DNA of 64,000 nucleotides from JAJRVM01 sp041752115 (GCA_041752115.1 JBGSHS010000179.1:1-64000); one strand, 5' to 3'; positions 25,721 to 35,012 are shown, numbered from the stretch's first letter. Numbers and translations: made by a program. Notes: generated by a model not told the origin, from the letters alone.

Positions 25721-27007
25721 ATGAAACACACCTCTGCCTGGCGTATTGCCGCTGCATTGCTGAGTTTCTTCGTCGCCCTCTTCGTCGCCACAACCGCCAG
25801 AGCGCAGACGAAGCAGCCTGTGGTCGAGCCCACGATCGAGTCTTCAGCTCGCCAACTTGGCCAGCAGCTGCGTGATCAAGTGATGCCGTTCTGGTATGAC
25901 ACCAGCGTCGACCGAGAGCATGGCGGCTACCTTCTGGAACATGGTTCCAAGCAACTGGTGACTCAGACGCGCATGATCTGGGGATTCGCTCACGCGCATC
26001 GGCACGGCCTCCGTTCGCCAGAGCGCGATTATCTGGGCGCGGCAAGGCAAGGATATGAGTTTCTGACCGCGCACTTCCTTGATCGCCAGCACGGTGGCTA
26101 CTTCTGGATGACCGATCAACAGGGCAACGCAACCAACCGGTACAAGATGATCTACGGTCAGGCATTCGTGATGTACGCATTGGTGGAGTACTATCGAGCC
26201 AGCGAGGACGAGCGAGTACTTCGGCAAGCCATGGAGCAGTTCCAGGTTCTGCAGAAGAAGGCACACGACCCGCAGTACGGCGGGTGGTTCGAGCATTTCA
26301 CACCCGACTGGACACCGGTCATGGAGCCTCAGGAAAACGTGTCTGTCGAGGTGCCGGGCTACAAGAGCGCTAACGCACACCTGCATTTGATGGAAGCATT
26401 CACCGAGCTCTATTTGACCTCACATGATGCATCGGTTCGCAACGCGTTGCAGGAATCGCTGCGGATCAACCGCCAGTATTTCTATCCCATCGATCCGGCT
26501 CAGTCTGCCTTTCATTGTCATCCCGATTGGACGCGTGTGACCGATCAGACGAGTGCCGGCCTCTCTTACGGCCACAACGTGGAGTTCGCCTGGCTGATGC
26601 TGCGTGCTCAGCAGGCTCTTGACGAGCCGCTGGCCTGGGAACATTTCTACACACATCTGGACCATGCCCTGAAGTACGGGTTCGATCATGCGCAAGGGGG
26701 ACTCTACAACAAGGGGTTCGACAACCAGATGGCTGTTGACCGGGAAAAAGTCTGGTGGTCGCAGGCCGAGCTGCTGGCCGCACTGACAGTCAGTCTGCAA
26801 CATGAGCGCCGAGCAGGAGACATCCAGTCGCTGCAACAGCTAATACGGTTCCTGAACGAGCAGATGATCGACGCCAACGACGGGATCTGGGTCGCGTCGG
26901 TCAAGGCGGATGGACAGCCACAGTGGAACTCCAAAAAGAACCATTGGAAAGGGAACTATCACGACGTGCGGGCCATCGTGATGTTCCACGAGGTATTTGG
27001 CAGGTGA
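25721..27007 (+). CDS. exported AGE-family epimerase (N-acylglucosamine/cellobiose 2-epimerase-like)
   Basis: The 428-residue protein starts with a signal peptide (KHTSAWRIAAALLSFFVALF, cleaved near ARAQ), then an (alpha/alpha)6-barrel. Recognisable segments are HGGYLLEHG, YGQAFVMYALVEYY, DPQYGGWFEHF, SANAHLHLMEAFTELY, YGHNVEFAWLMLRA and VWWSQAELLAAL, with the conserved His residues (HLHLMEA, GHNVEFAW) that act as catalytic bases in this family. The reaction would be C2 epimerisation of a glucose, mannose or N-acetylhexosamine unit; the segments look closer to cellobiose 2-epimerases. Export is unusual for a sugar epimerase and suggests work on periplasmic oligosaccharides. A start at 25193 was rejected because it precedes the signal peptide by 176 residues. 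Confidence 0.83.
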   Translation: MKHTSAWRIAAALLSFFVALFVATTARAQTKQPVVEPTIESSARQLGQQLRDQVMPFWYDTSVDREHGGYLLEHGSKQLVTQTRMIWGFAHAHRHGLRSPERDYLGAARQGYEFLTAHFLDRQHGGYFWMTDQQGNATNRYKMIYGQAFVMYALVEYYRASEDERVLRQAMEQFQVLQKKAHDPQYGGWFEHFTPDWTPVMEPQENVSVEVPGYKSANAHLHLMEAFTELYLTSHDASVRNALQESLRINRQYFYPIDPAQSAFHCHPDWTRVTDQTSAGLSYGHNVEFAWLMLRAQQALDEPLAWEHFYTHLDHALKYGFDHAQGGLYNKGFDNQMAVDREKVWWSQAELLAALTVSLQHERRAGDIQSLQQLIRFLNEQMIDANDGIWVASVKADGQPQWNSKKNHWKGNYHDVRAIVMFHEVFGR

Positions 27008-27228
27008 ATTTCACCATCACAGCCGACGCGAATGGCCTCCACCAGCTCGCTGACTACATCCGGCCAGCTGCGGCGAAATCAGGGTTCGGCGCCCCCCTCG
27101 TCAGGTACAGGGGTGAAAATAACTGCGGGAGCCACTGAAAACATCTTTGACCATTCGCTGCCGCGACCGTCTATCATACAGCAGTGTTGTACTCCGCACG
27201 TAAGGCCATTGACTGCGGGTTTTCGTCC

Positions 27229-27744
27229 ATGGGGCATCTATTTGAACAGTATGTGCCCCACGTGTATCGGTTTGCCAAACGGCTCACAGCGAACTCGGAC
27301 GTGGCGGACGACGTGACGCAGGAAGTCATGCTGCGCGCCTGGCGGCAACGCGGCCAGCTGCGTGAGCCGGCCACTGCGCGGGTCTGGCTGCTGCGAATCA
27401 CCGCCAACGTATGGAATGACGAATTGCGCCGGCGCCGCCGTCGGCCGCGTCCGTCACCGCTGTCGGATGATGTCGTATCGCCCGCGCCGGCGCCGCTGCA
27501 GGTCTCGGTGCGGCAGGAACAGATCGCCCGCACGATGCAGGCTCTGGACGAGTTGCCCGAGCGGCAACGCAGCGTCGTCTATCTGCATGTCTGTGAGCAG
27601 TTGGAGTTGAAACAGATCGCCGAGGTACTGGCAATCAGCTATACCGCCGCCAAAGCGAGCTTGTCCGCTGGACGGCAGCAGATGCGCAACAAACTCAGAG
27701 ACCTTTTCCAGGAATTCGACGGCGTGACACGTAAACACGAGTGA
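27229..27744 (+). CDS. ECF-type RNA polymerase sigma factor
   Basis: The 171-residue protein has ECF region 2 (HLFEQYVPHVYRFAKRLT, DDVTQEVMLRAWR, then RVWLLRITANVWNDELRRR) and region 4 with helix-turn-helix LKQIAEVLAISYTAAKAS. Between them is a Pro-rich linker. An alternative GTG at 27184 would add 15 residues; I favour the ATG 27229. The next gene, an anti-sigma factor, starts 14 bases after the stop, so sigma and antagonist are co-expressed. Confidence 0.85.
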   Translation: MGHLFEQYVPHVYRFAKRLTANSDVADDVTQEVMLRAWRQRGQLREPATARVWLLRITANVWNDELRRRRRRPRPSPLSDDVVSPAPAPLQVSVRQEQIARTMQALDELPERQRSVVYLHVCEQLELKQIAEVLAISYTAAKASLSAGRQQMRNKLRDLFQEFDGVTRKHE

Positions 27745-27758
27745 TCGGCAGGCCCCCA

Positions 27759-28307
27759 ATGAACCAACCAGATTGCACGTTGCTGGACGACTACCTGGCC
27801 AGCGAACTCGACGCTGAAGAACGGGGCGAGTTCGAACAGCATCTGGGGGTGTGTCGTACGTGCCAAGCTGCCATCGAGCTGCAGCGGTCCATCGATCGCT
27901 CGCTCTTGGCCGGCGCCGCGTTGGAAATCGTCCCGCCGCCCGTCACGCAGCGCATCGGCGAGCATATCGGTACCGCGCGACGCAGACAGCGTCTTGCTTT
28001 CGCCATGTCGTCGGCTGCCACGCTCGTACTGGTCGCCTGCGCGTCGTGGTCGCTCTATCGACATTGGCTTGGCGACGGCGCACTGCGGCCAACCGTAGTC
28101 CATGACAAGGATCATGTCGCCGCAGTCGCGTCACAAACTGCGCCGCGCGACGAGGATGTTCCCGGACATGAACCTGTGAAACCGGTTCGAGTTGGCTTCC
28201 CCGATTCCAACAGCCACATTGCCGCGGAAGTGAAGTCGGACGATCCGACCGTATCCATCTTCATGATCTATCCCGTGTTCACCACTGGCTCACACGAAAT
28301 CCACTAG
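27759..28307 (+). CDS. anti-sigma factor with zinc-binding N-terminus and one membrane helix
   Basis: This is a 182-residue protein with a classic zinc-dependent anti-sigma module: LLDDYLASELDAEERGEFEQH and then H28-x3-C32-x2-C35. A single transmembrane helix (SSAATLVLVACASWSLY) lies in the middle, followed by a periplasmic tail without a recognised sensor fold. It should hold the upstream sigma factor at the membrane until an external signal releases it. A GTG at 27741 overlapping the sigma stop is an alternative start. Confidence 0.82.
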   Translation: MNQPDCTLLDDYLASELDAEERGEFEQHLGVCRTCQAAIELQRSIDRSLLAGAALEIVPPPVTQRIGEHIGTARRRQRLAFAMSSAATLVLVACASWSLYRHWLGDGALRPTVVHDKDHVAAVASQTAPRDEDVPGHEPVKPVRVGFPDSNSHIAAEVKSDDPTVSIFMIYPVFTTGSHEIH

Positions 28308-28333
28308 ACGATCCTGTCACGAATGCCAGGCCC

Positions 28334-28340
28334 AAGGAGG
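28334..28340 (+). promoter_or_regulatory. strong ribosome-binding site for 28347
   Basis: AAGGAGG, six bases before the ATG at 28347, decides against the upstream ATG at 28323. Confidence 0.6.
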
Positions 28341-28346
28341 CACTCC

Positions 28347-29444
28347 ATGTTCCCATTGAAGCAGATGACGCGTGTTTCGCATGACCGCATTTTGAGCACT
28401 GTGCTGGCCGCCAGCATGGTCATTCCAGGCAGCATCCGATCGTTCGGCCAGGAGAACCCTGCCGCTCAACCACCGCGAGAATCGGCGTCCGAATCGACAC
28501 GCGGGGCAACTTCACAGCCCGCGAATGCCACTCAACCGTCACACCAGATTCAGATTTTTCCACTGAAGAACGCCGAGGCGAAAGATGTGAGCCAGACCAT
28601 CCGGCAGTTACATGAAGGACAGCGGCCCCCCTCGGCTTACCAAATCGCCGTCGACCAGCGGACCAATTCGATCATCATCAGTGCCCAGTCGGCAATGATT
28701 GCCGAGATTGAGGAATTGATCACAGCCCTTGACAAGGCGGCGGGCCAGGAGCAGGACCAGCAGGTGAAGATCTTCCAGTTGCTTTATAATCAGGTGTCCC
28801 CACCGTTGCTGAACATGCTCTCAACGGTGGCGGACAATCAAACACGTCTGTCAGCCGACGAACGGATAAATGCCATCATCGCGGCCGGCCCCACTCCTTC
28901 TCTGCAGATAATCGAAGCCCTGGTGCTCAGGCTTGAAGAGATGGCATCAGCCAATATGAAGTTGGCAGGCCAAACGCCTCAGGAAATGCAGCTACGGCTC
29001 GTCTGGCTGGCCGCCGGTCTTGCCGATTCCTCGGCCGACGATCCTCCGCAGGACCTGCGAAACGTCCTGAGTGAACTGGAGAAGATCGGAGTGACAGGCC
29101 TGAAACTTATTACTCAGACGGTAGTCAAGACGATCGATGGACAGCAGTTCAGCGTCAGCGGATCTGCCCAATTAGACGAGCCCTGCCGCTTGAACATCTC
29201 GGGCAGTATCATGCAAGACCGCCCCTCCTTCGCCAGCAGCCCGGATGCGGTGGCTCAGCGGAGTCTGAAACTGCAGATTTCAGCCTTCGGAGAAGGGAAT
29301 CCCAATTCGCGTTTATGTCAGTTGGAAACGACGATCCATGCACCACCTGGACAGAGCGTGGTGTTGGGCGTGACCCCCATCAATTCGAAGCCCACCGTGT
29401 TTGTCGTGCAGATGATGCTCCCCGCAGGTGAGGCCAAGAAATAG
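28347..29444 (+). CDS. exported protein with secretin N-domain-like repeats
   Basis: The 365-residue protein has a signal-like N-terminus (ILSTVLAASMVIPGSIRSFG) and then two tandem secretin short-domain (NolW-like) repeats. The first is FPLKNAEAKDVSQTIRQL with DQRTNSIIISA, and the second is FQLLYNQVSPPLLNMLSTV with DERINAIIAAG. There is no secretin pore domain, so it is not a full secretin. The C-terminal 150 residues are of unknown fold with repeated strand-like blocks. It follows the sigma and anti-sigma pair and is probably a target or sensor component. Which of these holds is inference. Confidence 0.75.
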   Translation: MFPLKQMTRVSHDRILSTVLAASMVIPGSIRSFGQENPAAQPPRESASESTRGATSQPANATQPSHQIQIFPLKNAEAKDVSQTIRQLHEGQRPPSAYQIAVDQRTNSIIISAQSAMIAEIEELITALDKAAGQEQDQQVKIFQLLYNQVSPPLLNMLSTVADNQTRLSADERINAIIAAGPTPSLQIIEALVLRLEEMASANMKLAGQTPQEMQLRLVWLAAGLADSSADDPPQDLRNVLSELEKIGVTGLKLITQTVVKTIDGQQFSVSGSAQLDEPCRLNISGSIMQDRPSFASSPDAVAQRSLKLQISAFGEGNPNSRLCQLETTIHAPPGQSVVLGVTPINSKPTVFVVQMMLPAGEAKK

Positions 29445-29496
29445 CGGGACGTGCGCAATACAAGCCAAGAGATCCGGCATGTCAAGGAGACTCGTC

Positions 29497-30360
29497 ATGA
29501 ATGCTCCTCCGCGTGCGGCTGCATACTGTTCAACTGCCGCGTTGGTAACGCTCCTACTACTGAACGTCGCTGCGGGGACCAACGGGCAGGACGTGCCGGT
29601 ACCGGCTGCTGAGGCGGAGCACGTTCGCGTGCATGAGTTTTCCTCGCCGTATCAGCAAGGCGTAACGAAGGTTCGAATCCTCTTGCCGGATGTGGTGCAA
29701 CCCGAAGTGCGCTATCGCTGTCTGTATGTACTGCCGGTCGAGGCGCGCGACGAACATCACTATGGCGATGGCTTACAGGAATGCCGGCAAGCCAATATCC
29801 ATAACCGCTTCCAACTGGTCTGTGTGGCCCCGACCTTTTCCCATCTTCCCTGGTATGCCGATCATCCGACGGATCTGGAGATCCGACAAGAGTCGTATTT
29901 CACCCGCGTTGTTGTGCCCTGGGTGGACGAGAACCTCCCGGTACAGCGTGAAGCAGCGGGGCGCCTGCTGGTCGGTTTCAGCAAGTCCGGGTGGGGCGCT
30001 TTCAGCTTGCTCTTGCGGCATTCGGATCTCTTTGGCAGAGCCGCTGCGTGGGATGCGCCGCTCATGATGCGGCGGCCCGACAACTACGGCATGCAGCCGA
30101 TCTTCGGGACGTTTGCGAATTTCCAGACGTATCAGATCTCGCGTTTGCTCCGAGAAAAGAGTCCCGAGCTAGGAAATGAGCCACGGCTGATCCATCTGGG
30201 CTACGGGAACTTTCGCGAGCACCACGAGCGGGCAGAGTCGCTATTGAATGAGATGGGCGTACGTCATGTGTACCGCGACGGCCCGCCACGCGAACACCAC
30301 TGGCACAGCGGCTGGCTCCCGGAAGCCGTCGAACTGCTGGTGAAGGACGATGGGGAGTAG
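29497..30360 (+). CDS. exported esterase-like alpha/beta hydrolase
   Basis: The 287-residue protein has a signal peptide (ATG 29497 with AAGGAGA upstream; hydrophobic core STAALVTLLLLNVAAG). A putative esterase fold follows with a strand YRCLYVLPVEA, an oxyanion-type segment, nucleophile elbow GFSKSGWGA (Ser in GxSxG) and a late His in REHHWHSGW. It resembles esterase-D and feruloyl-esterase-like enzymes. Spacing to the previous gene is 52 bases, so it may belong to the same transcript. Substrate unknown; a carbohydrate ester is likely given the region. Confidence 0.75.
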   Translation: MNAPPRAAAYCSTAALVTLLLLNVAAGTNGQDVPVPAAEAEHVRVHEFSSPYQQGVTKVRILLPDVVQPEVRYRCLYVLPVEARDEHHYGDGLQECRQANIHNRFQLVCVAPTFSHLPWYADHPTDLEIRQESYFTRVVVPWVDENLPVQREAAGRLLVGFSKSGWGAFSLLLRHSDLFGRAAAWDAPLMMRRPDNYGMQPIFGTFANFQTYQISRLLREKSPELGNEPRLIHLGYGNFREHHERAESLLNEMGVRHVYRDGPPREHHWHSGWLPEAVELLVKDDGE

Positions 30361-30396
30361 TCCCGGCGATTCAACCTGCCTGTTGGCTCGACCGAA

Positions 30397-31536
30397 TTAC
30401 GAGGTAATTCTGCGGAGGTTACAGGCCGACAACGAACGGTCACCAAGGTAGAGGTCGATAACGCGTTGATGCACTACGTCGACATATGCCAGCAGGACCT
30501 TGTCGGACCCACCGGTCGATCCGAGTTCTTCCATCCTCCTGCTCACGTAGCGGCGAGTCTCGTCGGGAGCGGGAAGGCTCAGCCACGGAATCGTGGCATC
30601 CCGCCACGATCGAGATTCTCCCCGACCGATGCGCTGCAGCATGGCATCTACGGCACTCGACTCGATTGGGGCCAGACAGCGTTTGCTGACGGTCATGACA
30701 CTCCATCTCATGGACTCACGTTCCTGTTCTTCGAAATCAAGGCCCTCCCATTCGCCGCTGTTCAGCCAGAGTATCTGTGCCGACTGCGACGGCAGGACAG
30801 GATCGAGAGCAAGGACGTACGGATGATGCGAAAAGAGGCTCGAAGTAACCAGCGTCACCATCTTCCCATCGTGCAGAACAGACGGGCCCTTTCTTGCCAG
30901 GTCATGTTGGTGGCCTCGATAGATTCGCTCGACGCCGAACTTCCTGCACGCGACCGTTGTCACATCGGGTCCGAAACGCACTCCTTTGCCTCGCATGCTA
31001 TTATTGCGTTCACCAGCAAACCGGAGAGTGCAATCGGAGCAGAGAATGTCGATCCGCTGCTCTGCCGTGAGATCCATCAGATCGTTCGCCTCGAGGACTC
31101 TGGTCGAAATCCCTCCGTGCAGAAACAAGAGTCTCTGGGGAATCACTGCGTACAAATGAAGTCGCGTGAGGAATGGCCTGAAGACGGTCTCGAAGAAGAG
31201 TGACCAACTGCCCCACTTTTCTTCCGCCTCGTCGCGCAAATCGCACGGCGAAAAATCTGGTTCTCCCGCAGCCGAGTAGACTTCATGGTTACCTTGGATC
31301 GCGACAACCCGCTCAGGATACGCGCGAAGAAGCTGGTCGATCCGTTCCACAACTTCCACTCCTTGACCACCGCGATCAGCATAATCGCCCAGAAGAACCA
31401 GAATATCTTCATCGGGCGCAAAATGCCGCAACAGCCTCGACAAGGTGCGAGCGTCTCCATGAATATCGCCCGCGACAAGGATTCGTCGAGTTCTGGCTAG
31501 AAGCGTCTCCTCGAGTACCCGAACGGTCTGATTCAT
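30397..31536 (-). CDS. PPP-type metallophosphatase
   Basis: The 379-residue protein shows the calcineurin-like signature with all three metal motifs close together: GDIHGD (23-28), GDYADRGG (50-57) and GNHE (82-85). A later FLHGG (about 144) and a GHQHD supply further His ligands. This is the arrangement of eukaryotic-style PPP Ser/Thr phosphatases (PP1/PP2A-like and bis-nucleotide tetraphosphatase relatives). It could dephosphorylate proteins phosphorylated by Hanks-type kinases such as the one at 8561-12583, but this is a guess from family knowledge. The C-terminal 150 residues have no recognised domain. Confidence 0.85.
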   Translation of the reverse strand: MNQTVRVLEETLLARTRRILVAGDIHGDARTLSRLLRHFAPDEDILVLLGDYADRGGQGVEVVERIDQLLRAYPERVVAIQGNHEVYSAAGEPDFSPCDLRDEAEEKWGSWSLFFETVFRPFLTRLHLYAVIPQRLLFLHGGISTRVLEANDLMDLTAEQRIDILCSDCTLRFAGERNNSMRGKGVRFGPDVTTVACRKFGVERIYRGHQHDLARKGPSVLHDGKMVTLVTSSLFSHHPYVLALDPVLPSQSAQILWLNSGEWEGLDFEEQERESMRWSVMTVSKRCLAPIESSAVDAMLQRIGRGESRSWRDATIPWLSLPAPDETRRYVSRRMEELGSTGGSDKVLLAYVDVVHQRVIDLYLGDRSLSACNLRRITS

Positions 31537-31817
31537 CTTCCGACTCCCGGACGGTTTCTACACGTGACTTGGTGATTTAGAATAACGACACCGAGGAGAC
31601 GGTTCCAGTGAGCGTGGTTTCCCCGGTCAAATCGCCACATACAGCTTCCTGGCAGAATCGACGCCCGCAGGACTTGCAGGTTCAACGGAGGGGAGATACA
31701 ACGACGGACGCGGTTGTATTCAGGCAAAACGACCGTTCGGTCTGCGACTCTGCATTGGTCAGACTGTCCTGCCGATCATCGTTTGTCCTGGCCAGTCAAA
31801 TCAGGTGTGGATGAATC

Positions 31818-32363
31818 ATGATCCTTGCTCAATCCGGCGACGCTGTGGCCATGATCATTCTGTTGATCGTGTTCCTGCTGATGGGGACGGTGTGCGTGCT
31901 GGCGTTTGCCTTGCTGATGCGACCGTGGCTGCAGGCGTTCTTGTCGGGGACACCAGTTTCCGCTCTTGATGTGCTTGGGATGCGATTGAGACGCACCGAC
32001 GTCAATCAAGTCCTCCGCTCGCTCATCATGGCCAACCAGGCTGGAGTGACACTGACGGCGCGAGAGGCTGAACGAGCGTTACTGCGAGGAGCCGATCTGG
32101 AGAAGCTGACACTGGCCCTGATCGAAGGCCGTCGTCAGGGCCAGGAACTTGTTTTTGAAGACCTTGTCGAAGCCGATATGGCAGGTCGCCTCGCCGAAAT
32201 GCTGAAAACGCCACCGCATTCAACCGCAGCTTCCGAGTCACCGCGTGGCAATTCCTCCGAGTTCCGGCGAACAGCGTATCAGACAGCCCGTATCTGCCCC
32301 AAATGCTCGGCACAAGCTACGGATGACAGCACGATCTGTCGCCACTGTGGCGGTATCCTGTAA
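31818..32363 (+). CDS. short FloA-like membrane protein with C-terminal zinc ribbon
   Basis: The 181-residue protein has an N-terminal membrane segment (MIILLIVFLLMGTVCVLAFA). It is followed by a stretch that lines up with the region after the membrane anchor of FloA flotillin-like proteins: GMRLRRTDVNQVL, QAGVTLTAREAE, LTLALIEGRRQGQELVFEDL and DMAGRLAEM. It stops there, about 130 residues in, so the rest of the SPFH core is absent. After a Ser-rich linker it ends with a zinc-ribbon-like CPKC-x10-CRHC. The start has a weak GTGGATGA upstream. It may anchor partners at the membrane; function unknown. Confidence 0.7.
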   Translation: MILAQSGDAVAMIILLIVFLLMGTVCVLAFALLMRPWLQAFLSGTPVSALDVLGMRLRRTDVNQVLRSLIMANQAGVTLTAREAERALLRGADLEKLTLALIEGRRQGQELVFEDLVEADMAGRLAEMLKTPPHSTAASESPRGNSSEFRRTAYQTARICPKCSAQATDDSTICRHCGGIL

Positions 32364-32372
32364 CCGCCTCCG

Positions 32373-32479
32373 GTGGCTGCGGTCGCGCAGACCGCGGGGA
32401 TGTGGAGAACGAACGGCGCGGGGCAGGTCGCGAGCGAAAGCTCACGCTACGACGTGGCTGCGGTCGCGCAGACCGCGGG
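32373..32479. repeat. pair of 26-base direct repeats, each an internal palindrome
   Basis: The two copies (32373-32398, 32454-32479) are identical and include the palindrome CGGTC...GACCG, so each could form a hairpin. Confidence 0.7.
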
Positions 32480-32510
32480 TGAAGTGGCGAGCGGATGGCG
32501 AATCTCCCAT

Positions 32511-32553
32511 GCTCTGCGCGAGCACGGTTACGTTCTGCGCGAGCGCGGCAACG
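32511..32553. repeat. two copies of the CTGCGCGAGC repeat family
   Basis: Units beginning TCTGCGCGAGC are spaced about 21 bases apart. They are reverse complements of the 22-base units at 54253-54318. Confidence 0.55.
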
Positions 32554-33227
32554 ACGATTTCAGGCATGATGGCAGACTTTGGTGAGCAGCAGCTCACGTT
32601 ATGCGGCGACCGCAAGGCGATCGGGGAGCCCGGTTTGGGGAAACTGGCACCTCCAGTGGGGCAATTGACATCGGGAGAAAGATCCCTAGATTGGGGACCG
32701 GGTCAATTGGAGTAGCTGACGAAGATTGCGGGTTGTTTTCGGCGTGGTCGTGCCACGGCGTCCCTTTTGGCGGCGGCGAGGAAGGCGTTGAAAACTGCGA
32801 AACGTTTTTTCTCTCAACAGGTTACGGCGGTCTTGGTGCCGTCCGATCCGGGCACCTGCCGGGTGTTCGTCCAGCGGGTTTCCAAGTGAGGAACGAATTC
32901 CCAGCAAGGCTGGGGGGCTTTGGACGGCCAGCACACGCCAGAATTGCCGCCGCGAGCGCACCAGGTCTGAATGCGGCGGTCGCAGATCCTGAGAGGCTGG
33001 GCCCCCTCCCACCCTGGCTTGCCCCGCATGGCTTGAGCGCGTTTGGGGGGAAGCCCTGTTTACAACAGCGCCGCGAACCGGCTGGTACGGCGCTCGCCGC
33101 TTCCGGGATTTGCGGTGCGGCCGGGACGTGGCCTGGCCGACATGTGCGGCAGGTGGAGAGCGCGACAGGGAACGAAACACCGTGGGTAACCACGAACTCT
33201 ATGAGACGAGTGAGGTAGATTGAACTG

Positions 33228-35012
33228 ATGAAGACGAACCATAAGAGACTGCTCGCCTGGGTGTCGGAAATCGAAGTGTTGTGCCAGCCCGACCGCGTGG
33301 AGTGGGCAGACGGCTCGCCGGAAGAATACGATCGTCTGATGCAGCTGATGGTCGATCAGGGGATGGCGATTCGGCTTGACGATACCAGGCGTCCCAACAG
33401 TTTCCTCTTCCGCAGCGACCCGAGCGACGTGGCGCGAGTGGAAGCACGGACGTTCATCGCATCGGCCAGACCGGAGGATGCTGGCCCGACGAACAACTGG
33501 ATCGACCCGGCGCAGCTCAAGAGCACGATGAGGGAGCTTTATCGCGGCTGCATGCGGGGCCGCACGATGTACGTGATCCCGTTCTCGATGGGTCCCATCG
33601 GCTCCCCGATCTCCAAAATCGGCGTGGAAATCACCGACTCGCCCTATGTGACGGCGAACATGCACATCATGACGCGTGTTGGAGACAAGGTGCTGGAGGC
33701 CTTGGGGGACAGCGGCGAGTTCATTCCGTGTCTGCATTCGGTGGGAGCTCCGCTGGCCGATGGTCAAGAGGACGTTTCCTGGCCGTGTGCGCCGATGGAG
33801 CAGAAGTATATTGCTCATTTTCCCGAGGAGAACCTGATCTGGTCGTATGGATCGGGCTATGGCGGCAACGCGTTGTTGGGCAAGAAGTGCCTCGCTTTGC
33901 GCATCGCCTCGACGATGGCGCGGCGTGAGGGCTGGCTGGCCGAGCACATGTTGATCCTGCGGTTGACTAATCCTCAGGGGCGACGGTTCCACATCGCGGC
34001 CGCGTTTCCTTCGGCCTGTGGCAAGACGAATCTCGCCATGCTCCAGCCGACGATTAAGGGCTGGAAGTGCGAGTGCATTGGGGACGACATTGCCTGGATG
34101 AAGATTGGCTCCGATGGCCGGCTGTATGCAATCAATCCGGAAGCCGGTTTCTTTGGCGTGGCACCGGGAACGAGCATGAAATCGAATCCAGCCGCGATGC
34201 GCACGCTGGAACGGAACTGCATCTTCACCAACTGCGCTCTGACCGAAGACGACGATATCTGGTGGGAGGGCATGGACGAACCTTGCCATCGCGCGATCGA
34301 CTGGAAGGGAAAGTCGTGGACGCCGGAGAGCACAGGCAAGGCGGCCCATCCCAACGCTCGTTTCACGGCGCCGGCGGCCCAGTGTCCGGTGATTTGTCCC
34401 GACTGGGAAGATCCAGCGGGCGTGCCGATCGATATCTTTGTGTTCGGTGGTCGTCGCACGCGAACCGTTCCGCTCGTCACGCAGGCGTTCGATTTCGAGC
34501 ACGGCGTGTTTATGGGCGCGATGGCCGCGTCGGAAACAACCGCGGCGGCCCTGGACGTGGGGCAGACGCTGCGACGCGATCCGTTTGCCATGCTGCCGTT
34601 CTGCGGCTACAACATGGCCGACTATTGGTCCCACTGGTTCGCGATGGGGGACAAGCTCGGCGACAAGGCACCAGCCGTCTTCTACGTCAACTGGTTCCGG
34701 ACCTCGCGTGACGGCCGCTGGCTGTGGCCTGGATTCGGCGAGAACAGCCGCGTGCTGAAATGGATGTGCGAGCGGCTGGAAGGAAAGATTGGAGCGAACG
34801 AAACGCCGATCGGCTACATGCCGAGGCTGGACGACTTCGACATGAAGGGCTTGGAGATTCCCGCGGAGGATTTCGAGGAATTGATGGAGGTCGACCGCCA
34901 GGCCTTCCGAACGGAATTGGAGGAGGCTGTTGAGTACCTGGCTCAATTCGGCGACAAAGTTCCTCCACGGTTGACGGAGCAACTGCGGGCGCTCCAGACG
35001 CGACTCGGCTGA
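33228..35012 (+). CDS. pckG: phosphoenolpyruvate carboxykinase (GTP)
   Basis: The 594-residue protein has the length and motifs of the GTP-dependent enzyme: FPSACGKTNLAM (about 260-271) for the phosphate-binding loop with a reactive Cys, ECIGDDIAWM for metal binding, NPEAGFFGVAPGT, and the tail FGENSRVLKWM. It converts oxaloacetate and GTP to PEP, CO2 and GDP in the cytoplasm, the first committed step of gluconeogenesis. It is not the ATP-dependent form, which has a different sequence. The next gene begins 79 bases downstream, in the same direction. Confidence 0.96.
   Translation: MKTNHKRLLAWVSEIEVLCQPDRVEWADGSPEEYDRLMQLMVDQGMAIRLDDTRRPNSFLFRSDPSDVARVEARTFIASARPEDAGPTNNWIDPAQLKSTMRELYRGCMRGRTMYVIPFSMGPIGSPISKIGVEITDSPYVTANMHIMTRVGDKVLEALGDSGEFIPCLHSVGAPLADGQEDVSWPCAPMEQKYIAHFPEENLIWSYGSGYGGNALLGKKCLALRIASTMARREGWLAEHMLILRLTNPQGRRFHIAAAFPSACGKTNLAMLQPTIKGWKCECIGDDIAWMKIGSDGRLYAINPEAGFFGVAPGTSMKSNPAAMRTLERNCIFTNCALTEDDDIWWEGMDEPCHRAIDWKGKSWTPESTGKAAHPNARFTAPAAQCPVICPDWEDPAGVPIDIFVFGGRRTRTVPLVTQAFDFEHGVFMGAMAASETTAAALDVGQTLRRDPFAMLPFCGYNMADYWSHWFAMGDKLGDKAPAVFYVNWFRTSRDGRWLWPGFGENSRVLKWMCERLEGKIGANETPIGYMPRLDDFDMKGLEIPAEDFEELMEVDRQAFRTELEEAVEYLAQFGDKVPPRLTEQLRALQTRLG

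Larger units (their letters stand above)
32364..33227. other. 864-base spacer rich in repeats, no supported gene
   Basis: It contains two identical 26-base direct copies (32373-32398 and 32454-32479, 81 bases apart, core GGTCGCGCAGACCGCGGG) and the 22-base family near 32511-32553. A GGGCAGGTCGCGAG motif resembles the one at 54440. A 205-codon frame on the plus strand has no family resemblance and looks like chance. This may be a decayed accessory region before pckG. Confidence 0.45.

Noticed and set aside
31608..31814. 68-codon plus-strand frame before the mini-flotillin gene
   Set aside because: Starts with GTG after a GGAGA-like site, but the composition is not protein-like and nothing is recognised.
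32601..33218. 205-codon plus-strand gene before pckG
   Set aside because: Gly/Pro/Ala-rich without domains, no Shine-Dalgarno and repeats nearby; looks like chance in GC-rich DNA.
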